Origin: Thermohalobaculum sp039027855
GTDB taxonomy: Bacteria; Pseudomonadota; Alphaproteobacteria; Rhodobacterales; Rhodobacteraceae
Length of the DNA: 64,000 bases
NCBI GenBank assembly: GCA_039027855.1
Contig: JBCCJI010000019.1
Location: forward strand, 1-64,000
Reading direction: 5' to 3'
In this document: positions 41,095 through 50,243 of the stretch, piece by piece
Layout: every line of letters starts with the position of its first letter
Numbering within the stretch: the first letter of the stretch is position 1
Program-made: the position numbers and the translations under genes
The notes under the pieces: generated by a model
Told to the model about the DNA's origin: nothing
Seen by the model: the letters and a program-made list of their open reading frames with translations, nothing else
Database searches by the model: none

Positions 41095-43188
41095 TCAGCC
41101 CTCGATCCCCTCCCAATCGGCGACGCGGCTCATAAGCGCGCTGAGCGCCGAAAGGAGACGAAGGCGATTGAGGCGCAGGCCCGGATCGGCGGCATTTACC
41201 GTCACGTCGTCGAAAAACGCGTCGACCGGGGCGCGGAGTTCCGCCATCGCGCCCATCGCGGCGGCGAAATCCTCGGCAACCAGCGCCGCCTCGACCCGGG
41301 GTTGCAGCGCCGCGAGGGCCTCGAAGAGCACGGTCTCAGCGGGCTCGACCGCGCTGGCCGGATCGGGCGTGGCGGCGAAATCAGCCTCGGGCTCCTTCTT
41401 CGCCTCGGCCGCGACGATATTGGCGGCGCGGCGATAGGCGGCGAGGAGGTTGGCGCCATCCTCGGTCGCGAGGAAATCCTGCAGCGCGCGGACGCGCGCC
41501 ACGAGCAGCACAAGATCGTCCTGCCCGCCGAGGTCGAAACAGGCCTGGATCACGTCATGGCGGACGCCCTGATCGCGCAGCGCGACCTTCAGCCGGTCGG
41601 CGATGAAGGCAAGGAGACTGTCCGCCATGGCCTCCGCCTGCGGCGTCGGCGCATCGGAGATCAGAGCGAAATGGCTGACGCCGAGTGGCCGGAGGCGCAG
41701 CCGCAGGCCTGCCTCAAGCACCGTGCGGATCGCGCCCAGCGCCGCGCGGCGGAGCGCGAAGGGGTCCTTCGAGCCCGTTGGTTTTTCGTCGATGGCCCAA
41801 AAGCCCGATAGCATGTCGATCTTGTCGGCCAGCGCCACGGCGATGGCGACGGGCTCATCAGGTACGGCGTCGGTCGGCCCCAGCGGGCGGTAATGCGCCT
41901 CACAGGCCTCGGGCACGCCGTCATCATGGCCCGCAGCCGCCGCATAAAAGCGACCCATCACGCCCTGCAGTTCGGGGAACTCGTAGACCATCTCGGAGGC
42001 GAGATCCGCCTTTGCCACGCGCGCGGCCTCGGCGGCAAGATCCGGGCGGGCACCGACCGATGGTGCGATCTCGCGCGCCAGTGCCGCGATGCGCGCGACC
42101 CGGTCGGCCTGGCTGCCGAGCTTTTCGTGGAAGGTCACCGCCGCCAGCGCCTCGCCCATCCCCTCCAGCCCGCGGGCCTTGATCGTGCGGAGATCGTTCT
42201 CCCAGAAGAACGCCGCATCCGACAGCCGCGCGGCCAGCACCCGGCCATTGCCGGCCAGGATCGCAGCACCGCCGTCGGGTGCATCGAGGTTGGCGACGGT
42301 GGCGAAACGCTCGATCCGGCCGGTGGCAGGGTTGCGGAGCGAAAAGAACTTCTGGTGCTCGCGCATCGAGGTCTGCAGCACCTCGGGCGGTAGGGCCAAG
42401 AACCGCTCCTCGATCTGGCCGACCAGCACCACGGGCCATTCGGCGAGGCCCGTCACTTCGGTCATCAGGCCGGGATCGGTGACGACCTCAAGGCCAAGGG
42501 CGAAGGCCTGCTGGGTCAGCTCATGCTCGATCCGCCGGGTGCGCGCGCCGGCATCGACGACGACCTTCGCGGCCTCCAGCTTGGCGGCGTAATCCTCGAA
42601 GCCAGCCACGCGGATCGGGCCGTCGCCATGCACGCGGTGGCCCTCGGTCACGTCTCCCGACGCGATGCCGTCGATCTCGAAGGGCACGACACGGCTGCCG
42701 CTCTCGTCGCTCAGCGTGCAGAGGATGCGGCGAAGCGGGCGCACCCAGCGGAGGCTGCCGGTGCCCCAGCGCATGGATTTGGGCCAGGGGAAATTGCGCA
42801 CCGCAGCCTCGACCGCCTCGGCGATCACCTCCTCGGCCGGGCGGCCGGGCCGGTCGATCACAGAAAACAGGACGTCGCCCTTCTTGTCGGCCCGTGTCTC
42901 AAGCTGGTCGCGGGTGAGGCCAGTGGAGCGCAGGAACCCCTCGATGGCCTTCTCCGGCGCATCGGCGCGCGGGCCCTTGCGCTCCTCGCGCGTGGCCATC
43001 GTCGCTTCCGGCACATCACCCAGCACCAGCGTCAGCCGCCGCGGCCCGGCAAAGGCGCGCGCATCGGCATAGGTCAGCCCGGCCTCGACCATATGCCCCG
43101 TCACCAGGCGCTTCAGATCCTCGGACGCGCGCGCCTGCATGCGCGCGGGGATCTCTTCAGAGAACAGCTCCAGCAGAAGATCGGCCAT
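41095..43188 (-). CDS. glyS: Glycyl-tRNA synthetase beta subunit
   Basis: 697 aa. It forms the alpha2beta2 enzyme with GlyQ. N-terminus MADLLLELFSEEIPARM is typical. Also seen: FLRSTGLTRDQLETR, MRWGTGSLRWVRPLRRIL, REHQKFFSLRN, FPELQGVMGRFYA, and the C-terminal tRNA-binding domain. ATG at 43188 is 14 bp beyond the gltS stop; upstream open frame is a shadow of gltS. Completes the glyQ...glyS operon. Confidence 0.97.
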   Translation of the reverse strand: MADLLLELFSEEIPARMQARASEDLKRLVTGHMVEAGLTYADARAFAGPRRLTLVLGDVPEATMATREERKGPRADAPEKAIEGFLRSTGLTRDQLETRADKKGDVLFSVIDRPGRPAEEVIAEAVEAAVRNFPWPKSMRWGTGSLRWVRPLRRILCTLSDESGSRVVPFEIDGIASGDVTEGHRVHGDGPIRVAGFEDYAAKLEAAKVVVDAGARTRRIEHELTQQAFALGLEVVTDPGLMTEVTGLAEWPVVLVGQIEERFLALPPEVLQTSMREHQKFFSLRNPATGRIERFATVANLDAPDGGAAILAGNGRVLAARLSDAAFFWENDLRTIKARGLEGMGEALAAVTFHEKLGSQADRVARIAALAREIAPSVGARPDLAAEAARVAKADLASEMVYEFPELQGVMGRFYAAAAGHDDGVPEACEAHYRPLGPTDAVPDEPVAIAVALADKIDMLSGFWAIDEKPTGSKDPFALRRAALGAIRTVLEAGLRLRLRPLGVSHFALISDAPTPQAEAMADSLLAFIADRLKVALRDQGVRHDVIQACFDLGGQDDLVLLVARVRALQDFLATEDGANLLAAYRRAANIVAAEAKKEPEADFAATPDPASAVEPAETVLFEALAALQPRVEAALVAEDFAAAMGAMAELRAPVDAFFDDVTVNAADPGLRLNRLRLLSALSALMSRVADWEGIEG

Positions 43189-43202
43189 AGGTCGTGATGC
43201 TT

Positions 43203-44423
43203 TCAGAGGCTGAGAAACAGCTGGATAACGAAGGCGTTGGCGAGATCGACGAAGAACGCCGAGACCAGCGGCAGGATGATGAAGGCGACCGGCGAGGGGC
43301 CATAGCGCTTGGTCACCGCGGTCATGTTGGCGATGGCCGTCGGCGTGGCGCCCAGGACGAAGCCGCCAAAGCCCGCGCCAAGCACCGCCGCCCGGTAGTT
43401 CCGCCCCATCACCGGGTAGAGCACGTAGATGCAGAACACCAGCGCCAGCACCGACTGCAGCGCAAGCACACCGACCAGCGGGCCGGCAAGGCCCACCAGC
43501 GTCCAAAGCTGCATCGACATGAGCGAGATCGACAGGAAGACCGCCAGAGAGAACTCGGAAATGAGCGCCAGCACCGGCGTGCCGCTGACCACCGGCAGGC
43601 GGGGAAACAGGATCGGCTGCACGTTAGCGATGACGATGCCCACCATCAGGCAGGGCACGAAAAGCGGCAGCATGATGCCGAGGGTCTGCATCGCCTGATG
43701 CAGCGCAAAGCCCGCGATGATCGCGAGGTTGATGGTGACCAGCGCGCGCATGAAGCCGATGAAATCCAACGTCGCCTGCGGCGCGTCCTCATAAGGCAGG
43801 CCGACCATGGGCGGCTGATCCTCGTCGCGCGGGGTCAGGGCGTCGCGGGTGACGAGATAGCGTGCGATCGGCCCGCCGATCAGCGCCGCGATCACCAACC
43901 CGAAGGTCGCGGCGGCGATGCCCATCTCGGCCGCACCCGCCATGTCATAGCGGCTTGCCACTTCGGGCCCCCAGGCGATGGCGGTACCGTGCCCGCCGAT
44001 CAGCGAGGCCGAGCCGAGCAGCACCGCCGCCCCCGTAGGCAGCCCGAAGACCACACTGCCGATCAGGCCGACGATATTCTGCAGCAGCATGAAAACCAGC
44101 GTCAGGCCCAGCAGCAGGGCCAGCGGCCGCCCGCCCCGCACCAGCGTCGAGAGCTGCGCATTCAGCCCGATGGTGACGAAGAAGATGACCAGCAGCCGGT
44201 CGCGCGCGCCGGTCTCGAAGGACAACATCGGCCCATCGAGAGCGAACAAGCAGGCCGTCGCCAGTGCTACCAGCAGGCCGCCCACTACGGGTTCGGGGAT
44301 GTTGAAATCGCGCAGGAACGCGACCGAGCGGTTCAGCCGGTAGCCGATGAAGTAGACGATCATCCCCAGTGTGAAGGTGATGAAGTCCGGCACCGTCACT
44401 GCACCTGCCGCATCGGCCTCCAT
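43203..44423 (-). CDS. gltS: Sodium/glutamate symporter GltS
   Basis: 406 aa inner-membrane Na+-coupled glutamate importer with ~10 hydrophobic helices. Family motifs: PEPVVGGLLVAL, SASLIGGHGTAIAWGP, GAGFGGFVLGATPTAIANM near the C-terminus. ATG at 44423 follows the DUF6446 stop by one base (TGAGATG). Its place inside the glycyl-tRNA synthetase operon is not what one expects of a transporter. Confidence 0.93.
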   Translation of the reverse strand: MEADAAGAVTVPDFITFTLGMIVYFIGYRLNRSVAFLRDFNIPEPVVGGLLVALATACLFALDGPMLSFETGARDRLLVIFFVTIGLNAQLSTLVRGGRPLALLLGLTLVFMLLQNIVGLIGSVVFGLPTGAAVLLGSASLIGGHGTAIAWGPEVASRYDMAGAAEMGIAAATFGLVIAALIGGPIARYLVTRDALTPRDEDQPPMVGLPYEDAPQATLDFIGFMRALVTINLAIIAGFALHQAMQTLGIMLPLFVPCLMVGIVIANVQPILFPRLPVVSGTPVLALISEFSLAVFLSISLMSMQLWTLVGLAGPLVGVLALQSVLALVFCIYVLYPVMGRNYRAAVLGAGFGGFVLGATPTAIANMTAVTKRYGPSPVAFIILPLVSAFFVDLANAFVIQLFLSL

Positions 44424-44424
44424 C

Positions 44425-44859
44425 TCACTGGTCCCGGAACTCGGGCTGCAGCTGGCGCCACATGAAGGCGCGGCCGTCGGGGTAGCGCAGCACGATGCGG
44501 TCCACGCCATGCCCGTCGCCCTGTTCGGCGAGGTAGGCGGTGGCGCGCCCGGCGGCCAGATCCTCGGTCAGGGCGCGGGCGTCGAAGCACTCGAACCAGT
44601 CGGGTGCCACCAGCGGCTCGGCATCGCCATACGGCGCGGTATCGGGCGCCTCGGGCATGGTGAAACAGGCCCGCAGTTTCAGTGGCGAGGTGGTCGCGTC
44701 GATGCCCTCGAACCCCTCAACCGCGTAGTCTGTACCGGCGACGCTGACGGCATCGGCCTCGATCTCATCGTAGAAGGCGTGGAACTGCGCATACCAAAGC
44801 CCGACCGCGAACACCGCGGTAAAGCCCAGCAGCCCGATCATCAGCGGCTTGCCCCTCAT
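44425..44859 (-). CDS. DUF6446 family protein
   Basis: 144 aa. One N-terminal membrane or signal-anchor helix (LMIGLLGFTAVFAVGLWYAQ), then a domain with ACFTMPEAPDTAPYGDAEPLVAPDWFECFDA region and two conserved Cys. The family is known in Rhodobacterales beside glyQ/glyS. Probably periplasmic. ATGA overlap with the VOC gene (44856-44859) and one base before gltS. Function is unknown. Confidence 0.8.
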   Translation of the reverse strand: MRGKPLMIGLLGFTAVFAVGLWYAQFHAFYDEIEADAVSVAGTDYAVEGFEGIDATTSPLKLRACFTMPEAPDTAPYGDAEPLVAPDWFECFDARALTEDLAAGRATAYLAEQGDGHGVDRIVLRYPDGRAFMWRQLQPEFRDQ

Positions 44860-45239
44860 GACGCGTCGTCCAGGATCTGGCCGAAGCAGAGGCAGTTGCC
44901 GTCGGGATCTTCGACGTCGATCTCGCGGAGGCCATAGGGCATCGTCTCGGGGCCGCGCTTGATGGCGACGCCGGCCGCCCGGAGCGCTTCGGCCGCGGCG
45001 TCGCAGTCATCCAAATGGAAATAGGCGCGCCAGCCGGCCTCTCGCCGTGGGCCGGCGCCGTGCCAGGCGTCGAGGAAGACTTCGGCCTGATCGCGCCGGA
45101 AGATGCCGAAGCGGGGCGGATCACCGCCCTCCTCGGTCACCGCGAAGCCGAGCGTGTCGCGCCAGAACGCCCGAGCGCGCGGGTAATCGCCGACCCGAAG
45201 CACCGGGATGGCCGAGCGGAGCGGGCCAAGCGCGCTCAT
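44856..45239 (-). CDS. VOC-family (bleomycin-resistance-like) protein
   Basis: 127 aa with AIPVLRVGDYPRARAFWRDTLGF and VEDPDGNCLCFGQI. The glyoxalase/bleomycin fold binds a metal or small ligand. The C-terminal Glu metal ligand position reads NCLCFGQ, lacking the usual E, so catalysis is doubtful and a binding role is possible. It overlaps glyQ (45236-45239) and DUF6446 by ATGA. Confidence 0.85.
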   Translation of the reverse strand: MSALGPLRSAIPVLRVGDYPRARAFWRDTLGFAVTEEGGDPPRFGIFRRDQAEVFLDAWHGAGPRREAGWRAYFHLDDCDAAAEALRAAGVAIKRGPETMPYGLREIDVEDPDGNCLCFGQILDDAS

Positions 45240-46174
45240 TGCGCCGCCTCGGCCGCGAGGTCCGCACCACCGTTCGGCGTCTGCAGGAAGGCATCGGCGC
45301 AGGCTTTGGCGAGCGTGCGGACGCGGGCGATATAGGCCTGCCGCTCGGTCGGGCTGATCACGCCGCGCGCGTCCAGCAGGTTGAACAGGTGGCTGGCCTT
45401 GATCGCCTGGTCATAAGCGGGATGGGCCATCACAATGCGCTGCCCTGTCTTAGGATCCTCGGCCGGCTGGGACAGGATCGCCTGGCACGCCGCCTCGGCA
45501 TCGCGGAAATGCTGGAACAGCCGCTCGGTATCGGCCACGTCGAAGTTATAGCGACTATGCTCGCGCTCGGTCTCGCGGAACACATCGCCATAACTCAGCG
45601 CAATCGCCGAATCCGGGTCGTTGAACGGCATGTCCATCACATGATCGGCGCCCAGCACATACATCGCCAACCGCTCCAGCCCATAGGTCAGCTCGCCCGA
45701 GACTGGGTGGCAGTCATGCCCGCCGACCTGCTGGAAATAGGTGTATTGCGAGACCTCCATGCCGTCGCACCAGACCTCCCAGCCGAGCCCCCAGGCACCC
45801 AGCGTCGGGCTCTCCCAGTCATCTTCGACAAAGCGGATATCATGCACCGACGCATCCAGCCCGATGGCAGCAAGTGAGCCCAGATAGCGCTCCTGCAGGT
45901 CCACCGGGCTCGGTTTCATCAGCACCTGGTACTGATAATAATGCTGCAGCCGGTTGGGGTTCTCGCCATAGCGCCCATCGGTCGGGCGGCGGGACGGCTG
46001 CACATAGGCGGCGGCCCAGGGCCTTGGCCCCAGCGCCCGCAGCGTGGTTGCCGGGTGAAAGGTGCCCGCGCCTACCTCCATGTCATAGGGCTGCATGACC
46101 GCACAGCCCTGCCCGGCCCAATAGGCCTGTAGCCTGAGGATCACATCCTGGAAGGAACGGGGCGTGTCGAACAT
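45236..46174 (-). CDS. glyQ: Glycyl-tRNA synthetase alpha subunit
   Basis: 312 aa catalytic subunit of class II GlyRS. MFDTPRSFQDVILRLQAYWAGQGCAVMQPYDMEVGAGTFHPAT (start region), QPSRRPTDGRYGENPNRLQHYYQYQV region, and the class II motif 3 in GELTYGLERLAMYV. ATG at 46174; a 25-codon upstream extension is unlikely. It is the first gene of the five-gene operon glyQ-VOC-DUF6446-gltS-glyS. Confidence 0.97.
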   Translation of the reverse strand: MFDTPRSFQDVILRLQAYWAGQGCAVMQPYDMEVGAGTFHPATTLRALGPRPWAAAYVQPSRRPTDGRYGENPNRLQHYYQYQVLMKPSPVDLQERYLGSLAAIGLDASVHDIRFVEDDWESPTLGAWGLGWEVWCDGMEVSQYTYFQQVGGHDCHPVSGELTYGLERLAMYVLGADHVMDMPFNDPDSAIALSYGDVFRETEREHSRYNFDVADTERLFQHFRDAEAACQAILSQPAEDPKTGQRIVMAHPAYDQAIKASHLFNLLDARGVISPTERQAYIARVRTLAKACADAFLQTPNGGADLAAEAAQ

Positions 46175-46478
46175 GGCGGGGCGCTCTCTCGGGGGCCCTG
46201 TCTGCGGGGCCAGGTGCGTCGTGGCGCGGCCGGCCGGGTCCCGCGCCACAGCCGACTAATCCGATGCCCGCGCAGGCGTCAACGCCGCCGGCACGGGCCG
46301 CGGCATGCCCGCGCGGGCCAAAATCCCGGTCGCGGCACAAGCTATGATTGCATTTGCCCGGAGGGTACCCGTTTTCCCTTGCGTTATCTCAGTCCGCGCC
46401 ACCTTGCTAACCGGCGGACGCCGTGGGTTGACCGGTGAATACCGTCGATCGAACGCGACAAACAGGGAGGAGAAGCCC
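46175..46478. other. Divergent intergenic region
   Basis: 304 bp between the divergent starts of glyQ and the VPLPA-CTERM gene. It must hold both promoters. A TATGAT-like -10 occurs near 46340. No gene is seen. GGGAGG at 46465-46470 is the ribosome site of the plus-strand gene. Confidence 0.4.
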
Positions 46479-47072
46479 ATGCAGTCCTGGTCGAAAACCA
46501 TGGCGGTCGGTGTCGCTGGCCTGACGGTGGTGGGCGGGAGCAAGGCCGAGGCCTCGCCGATCTCTGAGACGGTGCTCAGCACTAGCTTCAGTGTCCAGAC
46601 GTCCTCCGGCAATGGTGAGATCGCAACCGAGAGCGAGAGCTTCAACGTCGAAGGGTTCTCGGGGGGCCCAGGCGTGATCCTCGAATCGGTGATCCTCGAA
46701 CTGACGGGCGCCAGCTTGAGCGGCGAGTTTCCCGACGCTGGCCAAGCCAGCATCGACGTCGCGATTGGTGGAGCAAGCGAAAGCGTGCTCGTCACCAGCC
46801 CTATCGTCTTTTCCGAGCCGGTGAGCGGTATCGTCGATCTGCTGACCTTCTCGGAGTTCGAGAACGCAGACTTCACGCAGGATTTCACCGTGAGCGCGGT
46901 GCTCAGCATCCGGGGCGATAGCGAAACAATCTTCACCACCTTCGCCGCGGGTCCGGACGCGTTGACGGTGACCTATCACAGCACGGTCGTGCCGCTGCCG
47001 GCTGCACTGCCCATGCTGCTGTTCGGTGTGGCGGGCATCGCGGGGCTGCGGCTCACCCGACGCGACACGTGA
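46479..47072 (+). CDS. Secreted VPLPA-CTERM protein
   Basis: 197 aa. N-terminal signal segment (MAVGVAGLTVVGGSKAEA), a beta-rich Ser/Thr/Glu domain, and a classical C-terminal VPLPAALPMLLFGVAGIAGLRLTRR: motif, hydrophobic helix, Arg-rich tail. Such proteins are sorted by an exosortase (XrtD-type for VPLPA) and linked with exopolysaccharide. Exosortase itself is not in this window. Its stop overlaps the next start (GTGA). Confidence 0.88.
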   Translation: MQSWSKTMAVGVAGLTVVGGSKAEASPISETVLSTSFSVQTSSGNGEIATESESFNVEGFSGGPGVILESVILELTGASLSGEFPDAGQASIDVAIGGASESVLVTSPIVFSEPVSGIVDLLTFSEFENADFTQDFTVSAVLSIRGDSETIFTTFAAGPDALTVTYHSTVVPLPAALPMLLFGVAGIAGLRLTRRDT

Positions 47073-47785
47073 GCGCGAGGGTCGACGCCGCCGCTCCGAA
47101 CCTGGCGGCGCCCGGCACCATGGCGGCCTTTGCGACGCCCATCTCGACCCATGTCTGGCCCGACAGCGACGCCGTGAACGCCGCGCTCTCGACCGAGATC
47201 CTGCGCCGCGCGGAGACCGAGAGCGGCATGGACCGCTCCAATATCGGCGGCTGGCATTCGACGGTCGATCTGCTCAGTTGGCCGGGTGAGGCGTTCCAGA
47301 CGCTGGCCGCGCGCATCAACCGCTATGTCATCGACGTGCTGCGCACCACGATGACGGGCGATGGCCCGACGCAGATGACCCTGAAGACCGAGGCCTGGGC
47401 CAACGTTTCGCGGCGCGGCAACTACAATGGCGTGCACGACCACCCGGGCGCGCATTGGTCGGGCGTCTACTACGTTACCGCCGGCACGCCGGACCCAGGA
47501 ACATCCGCCAAGAACGGCCGGCTCGAGCTGCTCGACCCGCGCCCGGCGATCAACATGCTGCCACTGCAGGGCTCGGTCTTCGAGCAGCGCTACCTGATCG
47601 ACCCGTCGCCGGGGCTGATGATCGTCTTTCCGGGTTGGCTGAAGCACTTCGTCCACCCCTATACGGGCGACGCCCCACGCATCTCGATCGCCTTCAACGT
47701 CACGATCCGCGCCGGGGCCGACGACGATGCGGGCGGCGGGCATGGCACGGCCAGCGATGCCGGTGCGGGGCGCAGCTCGGCCTGA
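47069..47785 (+). CDS. TIGR02466-type 2OG-Fe(II) oxygenase-like protein
   Basis: 238 aa. GTG start at 47069 overlaps the VPLPA-CTERM gene. Motifs: NYNGVHDHPGAHWSGVYYVT with H-x-D, RLELLDPRP, and IVFPGWLKHFVHPYTG with distal His and PRISIAFNV with Arg. This is the Fe(II) and 2-oxoglutarate binding layout. Substrate unknown. The C-terminal tail (ADDDAGGGHGTASDAGAG) is low complexity. Confidence 0.82.
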   Translation: MSARVDAAAPNLAAPGTMAAFATPISTHVWPDSDAVNAALSTEILRRAETESGMDRSNIGGWHSTVDLLSWPGEAFQTLAARINRYVIDVLRTTMTGDGPTQMTLKTEAWANVSRRGNYNGVHDHPGAHWSGVYYVTAGTPDPGTSAKNGRLELLDPRPAINMLPLQGSVFEQRYLIDPSPGLMIVFPGWLKHFVHPYTGDAPRISIAFNVTIRAGADDDAGGGHGTASDAGAGRSSA

Positions 47786-47891
47786 TCCGGCAGCCGCGCC
47801 GCGCCCGGGCGCCGGATCGCCCCGACAGGCCAGCGCGGGGGGCGACGCGCCTTGAGATGGGCGGCCGGGCGCACTAGTCTCCGCACGCGGC

Positions 47892-47964
47892 GCCGGTATA
47901 GCTCAGCTGGTAGAGCATCTGATTTGTAATCAGAGGGTCGGGGGTTCGAGTCCCTCTGCCGGCA
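47892..47964 (+). tRNA. tRNA-Thr (anticodon TGT)
   Basis: Acceptor stem GCCGGTA/TGCCGGC, D-arm GCTCAGCTGGTAGAGC, anticodon arm CTGAT-TTGTAAT-CAG with TGT, T-arm GGGGGTTCGAGTCCCTC, discriminator A. CCA is not encoded. Reads ACA codons. Confidence 0.97.
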
Positions 47965-48096
47965 CAGCGACCATCCTCAAAAGCGCGACACGATCGGGGC
48001 GGACGACGCCGACGCTCGCGGATCACCCGCGAGCTGCCCAAAGGAGAGCGTCGGCGGTGGTGGCTCATCGCTCACCCTGCGCAATGGGGAAGGTGG

Positions 48097-48169
48097 TACG
48101 CCCTACGGGACTCGAACCCGTGTTTCCGCCGTGAAAGGGCGGCGTCCTAGACCGCTAGACGAAGGGCGC
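48097..48169 (-). tRNA. tRNA-Glu (anticodon TTC)
   Basis: Minus strand: GCGCCCTTCGTCTAGCGG, anticodon arm CCGCCCTTTCACGGCGG with TTC, T-arm CGGGTTCGAGTCCCG, acceptor end AGGGCGTA. CCA is not encoded. Reads GAA, and by wobble GAG. Confidence 0.97.
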
Positions 48170-48207
48170 ACGGGGCCGGCTGCGGTGGGCCGGGCCGTCG
48201 ACGCTGG

Positions 48208-48280
48208 TACACCCTACGGGACTCGAACCCGTGTTTCCGCCGTGAGAGGGCGGCGTCCTAGACCGCTAGACGAAGGGTGC
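48208..48280 (-). tRNA. tRNA-Glu (anticodon CTC)
   Basis: Minus strand: GCACCCTTCGTCTAGCGG, anticodon arm CCGCCCTCTCACGGCGG with CTC, T-arm identical to the neighbour. It differs from the TTC isoacceptor in the anticodon and in one acceptor-stem pair, clearly a local duplicate that has gained a GAG-specific anticodon. Confidence 0.97.
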
Positions 48281-48396
48281 ATCGCGCGTCGGGGCCGGGA
48301 GGTAACGCAGTGCGTGCGCCCCCGCAAGGGGCAGCCGGTGCAAAAGCGCCGCAGCCCGCGCCGGCCGTCGATCCGAGACCGTCGGCCATCTTACGG

Positions 48397-50178
48397 CTAA
48401 ACCGGGTCTGCCGCGTCCTCAAGACGAAGCTTGGCCCGGCGCCGTCCGCCCCAATCGTCGATCTCCAGGCGACCGGCGACATGAACAGGGGCACGCGCCC
48501 CAGCGCGCGCCTCGAGCATCGCAGCAATGCCGTTGTCGCCGGCGCCAAAGGCAATGGCTGGGACCGATGCCCCCCCTGTCGGCGCCGAGAGACGCAAGGA
48601 AAGGTGTCCTTTGTCGGAGAGCCGGGTGGCCTGCGGAACCAACCCGGCGAAGGCCAGGCGCGGCGGCGGGCTCGACTGACCATAAGGCCCTGCCGCCTCC
48701 AGCGCCGTGACGAGATCGGGCGTCGCAGCGCCCGGGGAGACGATGGCATCCACCGAAAGCGTCGCGCCCCCCCGAACGGCGGCACCCGCTGCGCCCAGTC
48801 GAGCCTCTAACGCCTGCATCGCCCTATCGAGACGGTCAGCCGCAACACCGAGACCCGCCGCCATGGCGTGACCGCCCCCCTCGCTCAGCACACCCTCATG
48901 GCGAAGTGCTGCGGTCGCGCTGCCGATATCGACCCCGGGCACGGAGCGCGCCGAGCCGCGGGCATGGTCGTCGCTGATGGCGATGACCGCGGCGGGGCAG
49001 TCGAAGCGCTCTTTCAGGCGGCTGGCCACGATACCCACGACACCGGGATGCCAGCCCTCTCCAACAGCCCAGACGAGGTGTTGAGACCCGCCGGAACCCG
49101 ACAGGCGCGCCTCGACCTGGGCAATCGCGGCTGCGGTCACCTCGGCTTCGATCTGGCGGCGGGCGATGTTCATCGCCTCCAGTTCCCCGGCGAGATGCGC
49201 GGCCTCCTCGGGCGTGCGCGACATCAGCAGGCGCACCGCCGCCGCCGCATCACCGACCCGACCGCCCGCATTCAGGCGCGGCCCCAAGACAAAGCCGAGA
49301 TCGGTGGAGCGCGGCGCGGAGCGCAGGCCCGCCACATCCGCAAGCGCCGCCAATCCCGGTCTGCCACGCCGCGCCATCACAGCAAGGCCCTGGCGCACAA
49401 AAGCCCGGTTGAGACCTGTCAGCGGCGCCACATCGGCGACGGTCGCCACCGCCGTCAGGTCGAGTGCGCCTATCAGATCGGGTACTGCGCGCCCCTCGGC
49501 CCGGAGCAGCCTGTTGGCGGCCACCAGGAGCAGGAAGACCACGCCGGCGGCGCAGAGATAGCCAAGGCCCGAGGCACAGTCGGCGCGGTTGGGGTTCACC
49601 ACGGCAGAGACGGTGGGCAGCGTTTCACCGGGCTGGTGGTGATCGACCACCACCACATCGGCCCCTGCCTCTGTTGCCGCCGCCAGGGGCTCATGCGCCA
49701 CGGTCCCGCAATCGACGCAGATCACCAGCCCATGCCCCTCGCCGAGGCGGCGCATCGCGGGTGTGTTGGGGCCGTAGCCCTCGCTCACCCGGTCGGGGAT
49801 GTGGATGGTCGGGGTGATGCCAAGCGCACCCAGCCAGTCGGCTAGCATCGCGGCAGAGCTTGCCCCGTCGACATCGTAGTCGCCGAAGATCGCCACGCTT
49901 TCGCCCGCGCGCACCGCCGCCGCCAGACGCTCGGCCGCCTTGTCCATGTCGGCGAGCATCGAGGGGTCGGGCATCAGTGTCTTCAGCGTCGGAGCAAGAT
50001 ATCCCGCCGCATCGCCGGGCAGCACGTCGCGGGCTGCGAGCACGAGGCCGACGATCTCGGGCAGGTCAGCCGCCTGCGCGATGGCCCGACCCAGACGCTC
50101 GACATGTGGCGCGGGGCCAACCCAGCGCAACGCGGTGGCGGAATGGACGATACCAAGAAGTGCGGGCCGATCCAGCAT
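48397..50178 (-). CDS. recJ: Single-strand-DNA-specific exonuclease RecJ
   Basis: 593 aa. It degrades 5' single-strand DNA in recombination and mismatch repair. DHH-family motifs: AIFGDYDVDGASSAAML, VDCGTVAHEPL, VVVVDHHQPGETLP, and the C-terminal DHHA1/RecJ OB part with GGGHAMAAGLGV. Slightly longer than usual but complete. It is on the same strand and downstream of glpX and hom, the usual Rhodobacterales order. Confidence 0.96.
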   Translation of the reverse strand: MLDRPALLGIVHSATALRWVGPAPHVERLGRAIAQAADLPEIVGLVLAARDVLPGDAAGYLAPTLKTLMPDPSMLADMDKAAERLAAAVRAGESVAIFGDYDVDGASSAAMLADWLGALGITPTIHIPDRVSEGYGPNTPAMRRLGEGHGLVICVDCGTVAHEPLAAATEAGADVVVVDHHQPGETLPTVSAVVNPNRADCASGLGYLCAAGVVFLLLVAANRLLRAEGRAVPDLIGALDLTAVATVADVAPLTGLNRAFVRQGLAVMARRGRPGLAALADVAGLRSAPRSTDLGFVLGPRLNAGGRVGDAAAAVRLLMSRTPEEAAHLAGELEAMNIARRQIEAEVTAAAIAQVEARLSGSGGSQHLVWAVGEGWHPGVVGIVASRLKERFDCPAAVIAISDDHARGSARSVPGVDIGSATAALRHEGVLSEGGGHAMAAGLGVAADRLDRAMQALEARLGAAGAAVRGGATLSVDAIVSPGAATPDLVTALEAAGPYGQSSPPPRLAFAGLVPQATRLSDKGHLSLRLSAPTGGASVPAIAFGAGDNGIAAMLEARAGARAPVHVAGRLEIDDWGGRRRAKLRLEDAADPV

Positions 50179-50243
50179 ACGACATCTGTGCCTGATCAGG
50201 CGGCGAGACGCAATATCTAGACCGGCCCCATAAGGCTGGTGGC

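Noticed and set aside
43194..44465. 423-aa plus-strand open frame
   Set aside because: Antisense to gltS; Gln/His/Arg-rich low-complexity translation.
47874..48068. Frame with GRGTRTPDPLITNQMLYQLSY
   Set aside because: Translation artefact of the antisense strand of tRNA-Thr.
48131..48400. Frame with GTPYGTRTRVSAVRGRRPRPLDEG repeated
   Set aside because: Artefact of the two antisense tRNA-Glu genes.
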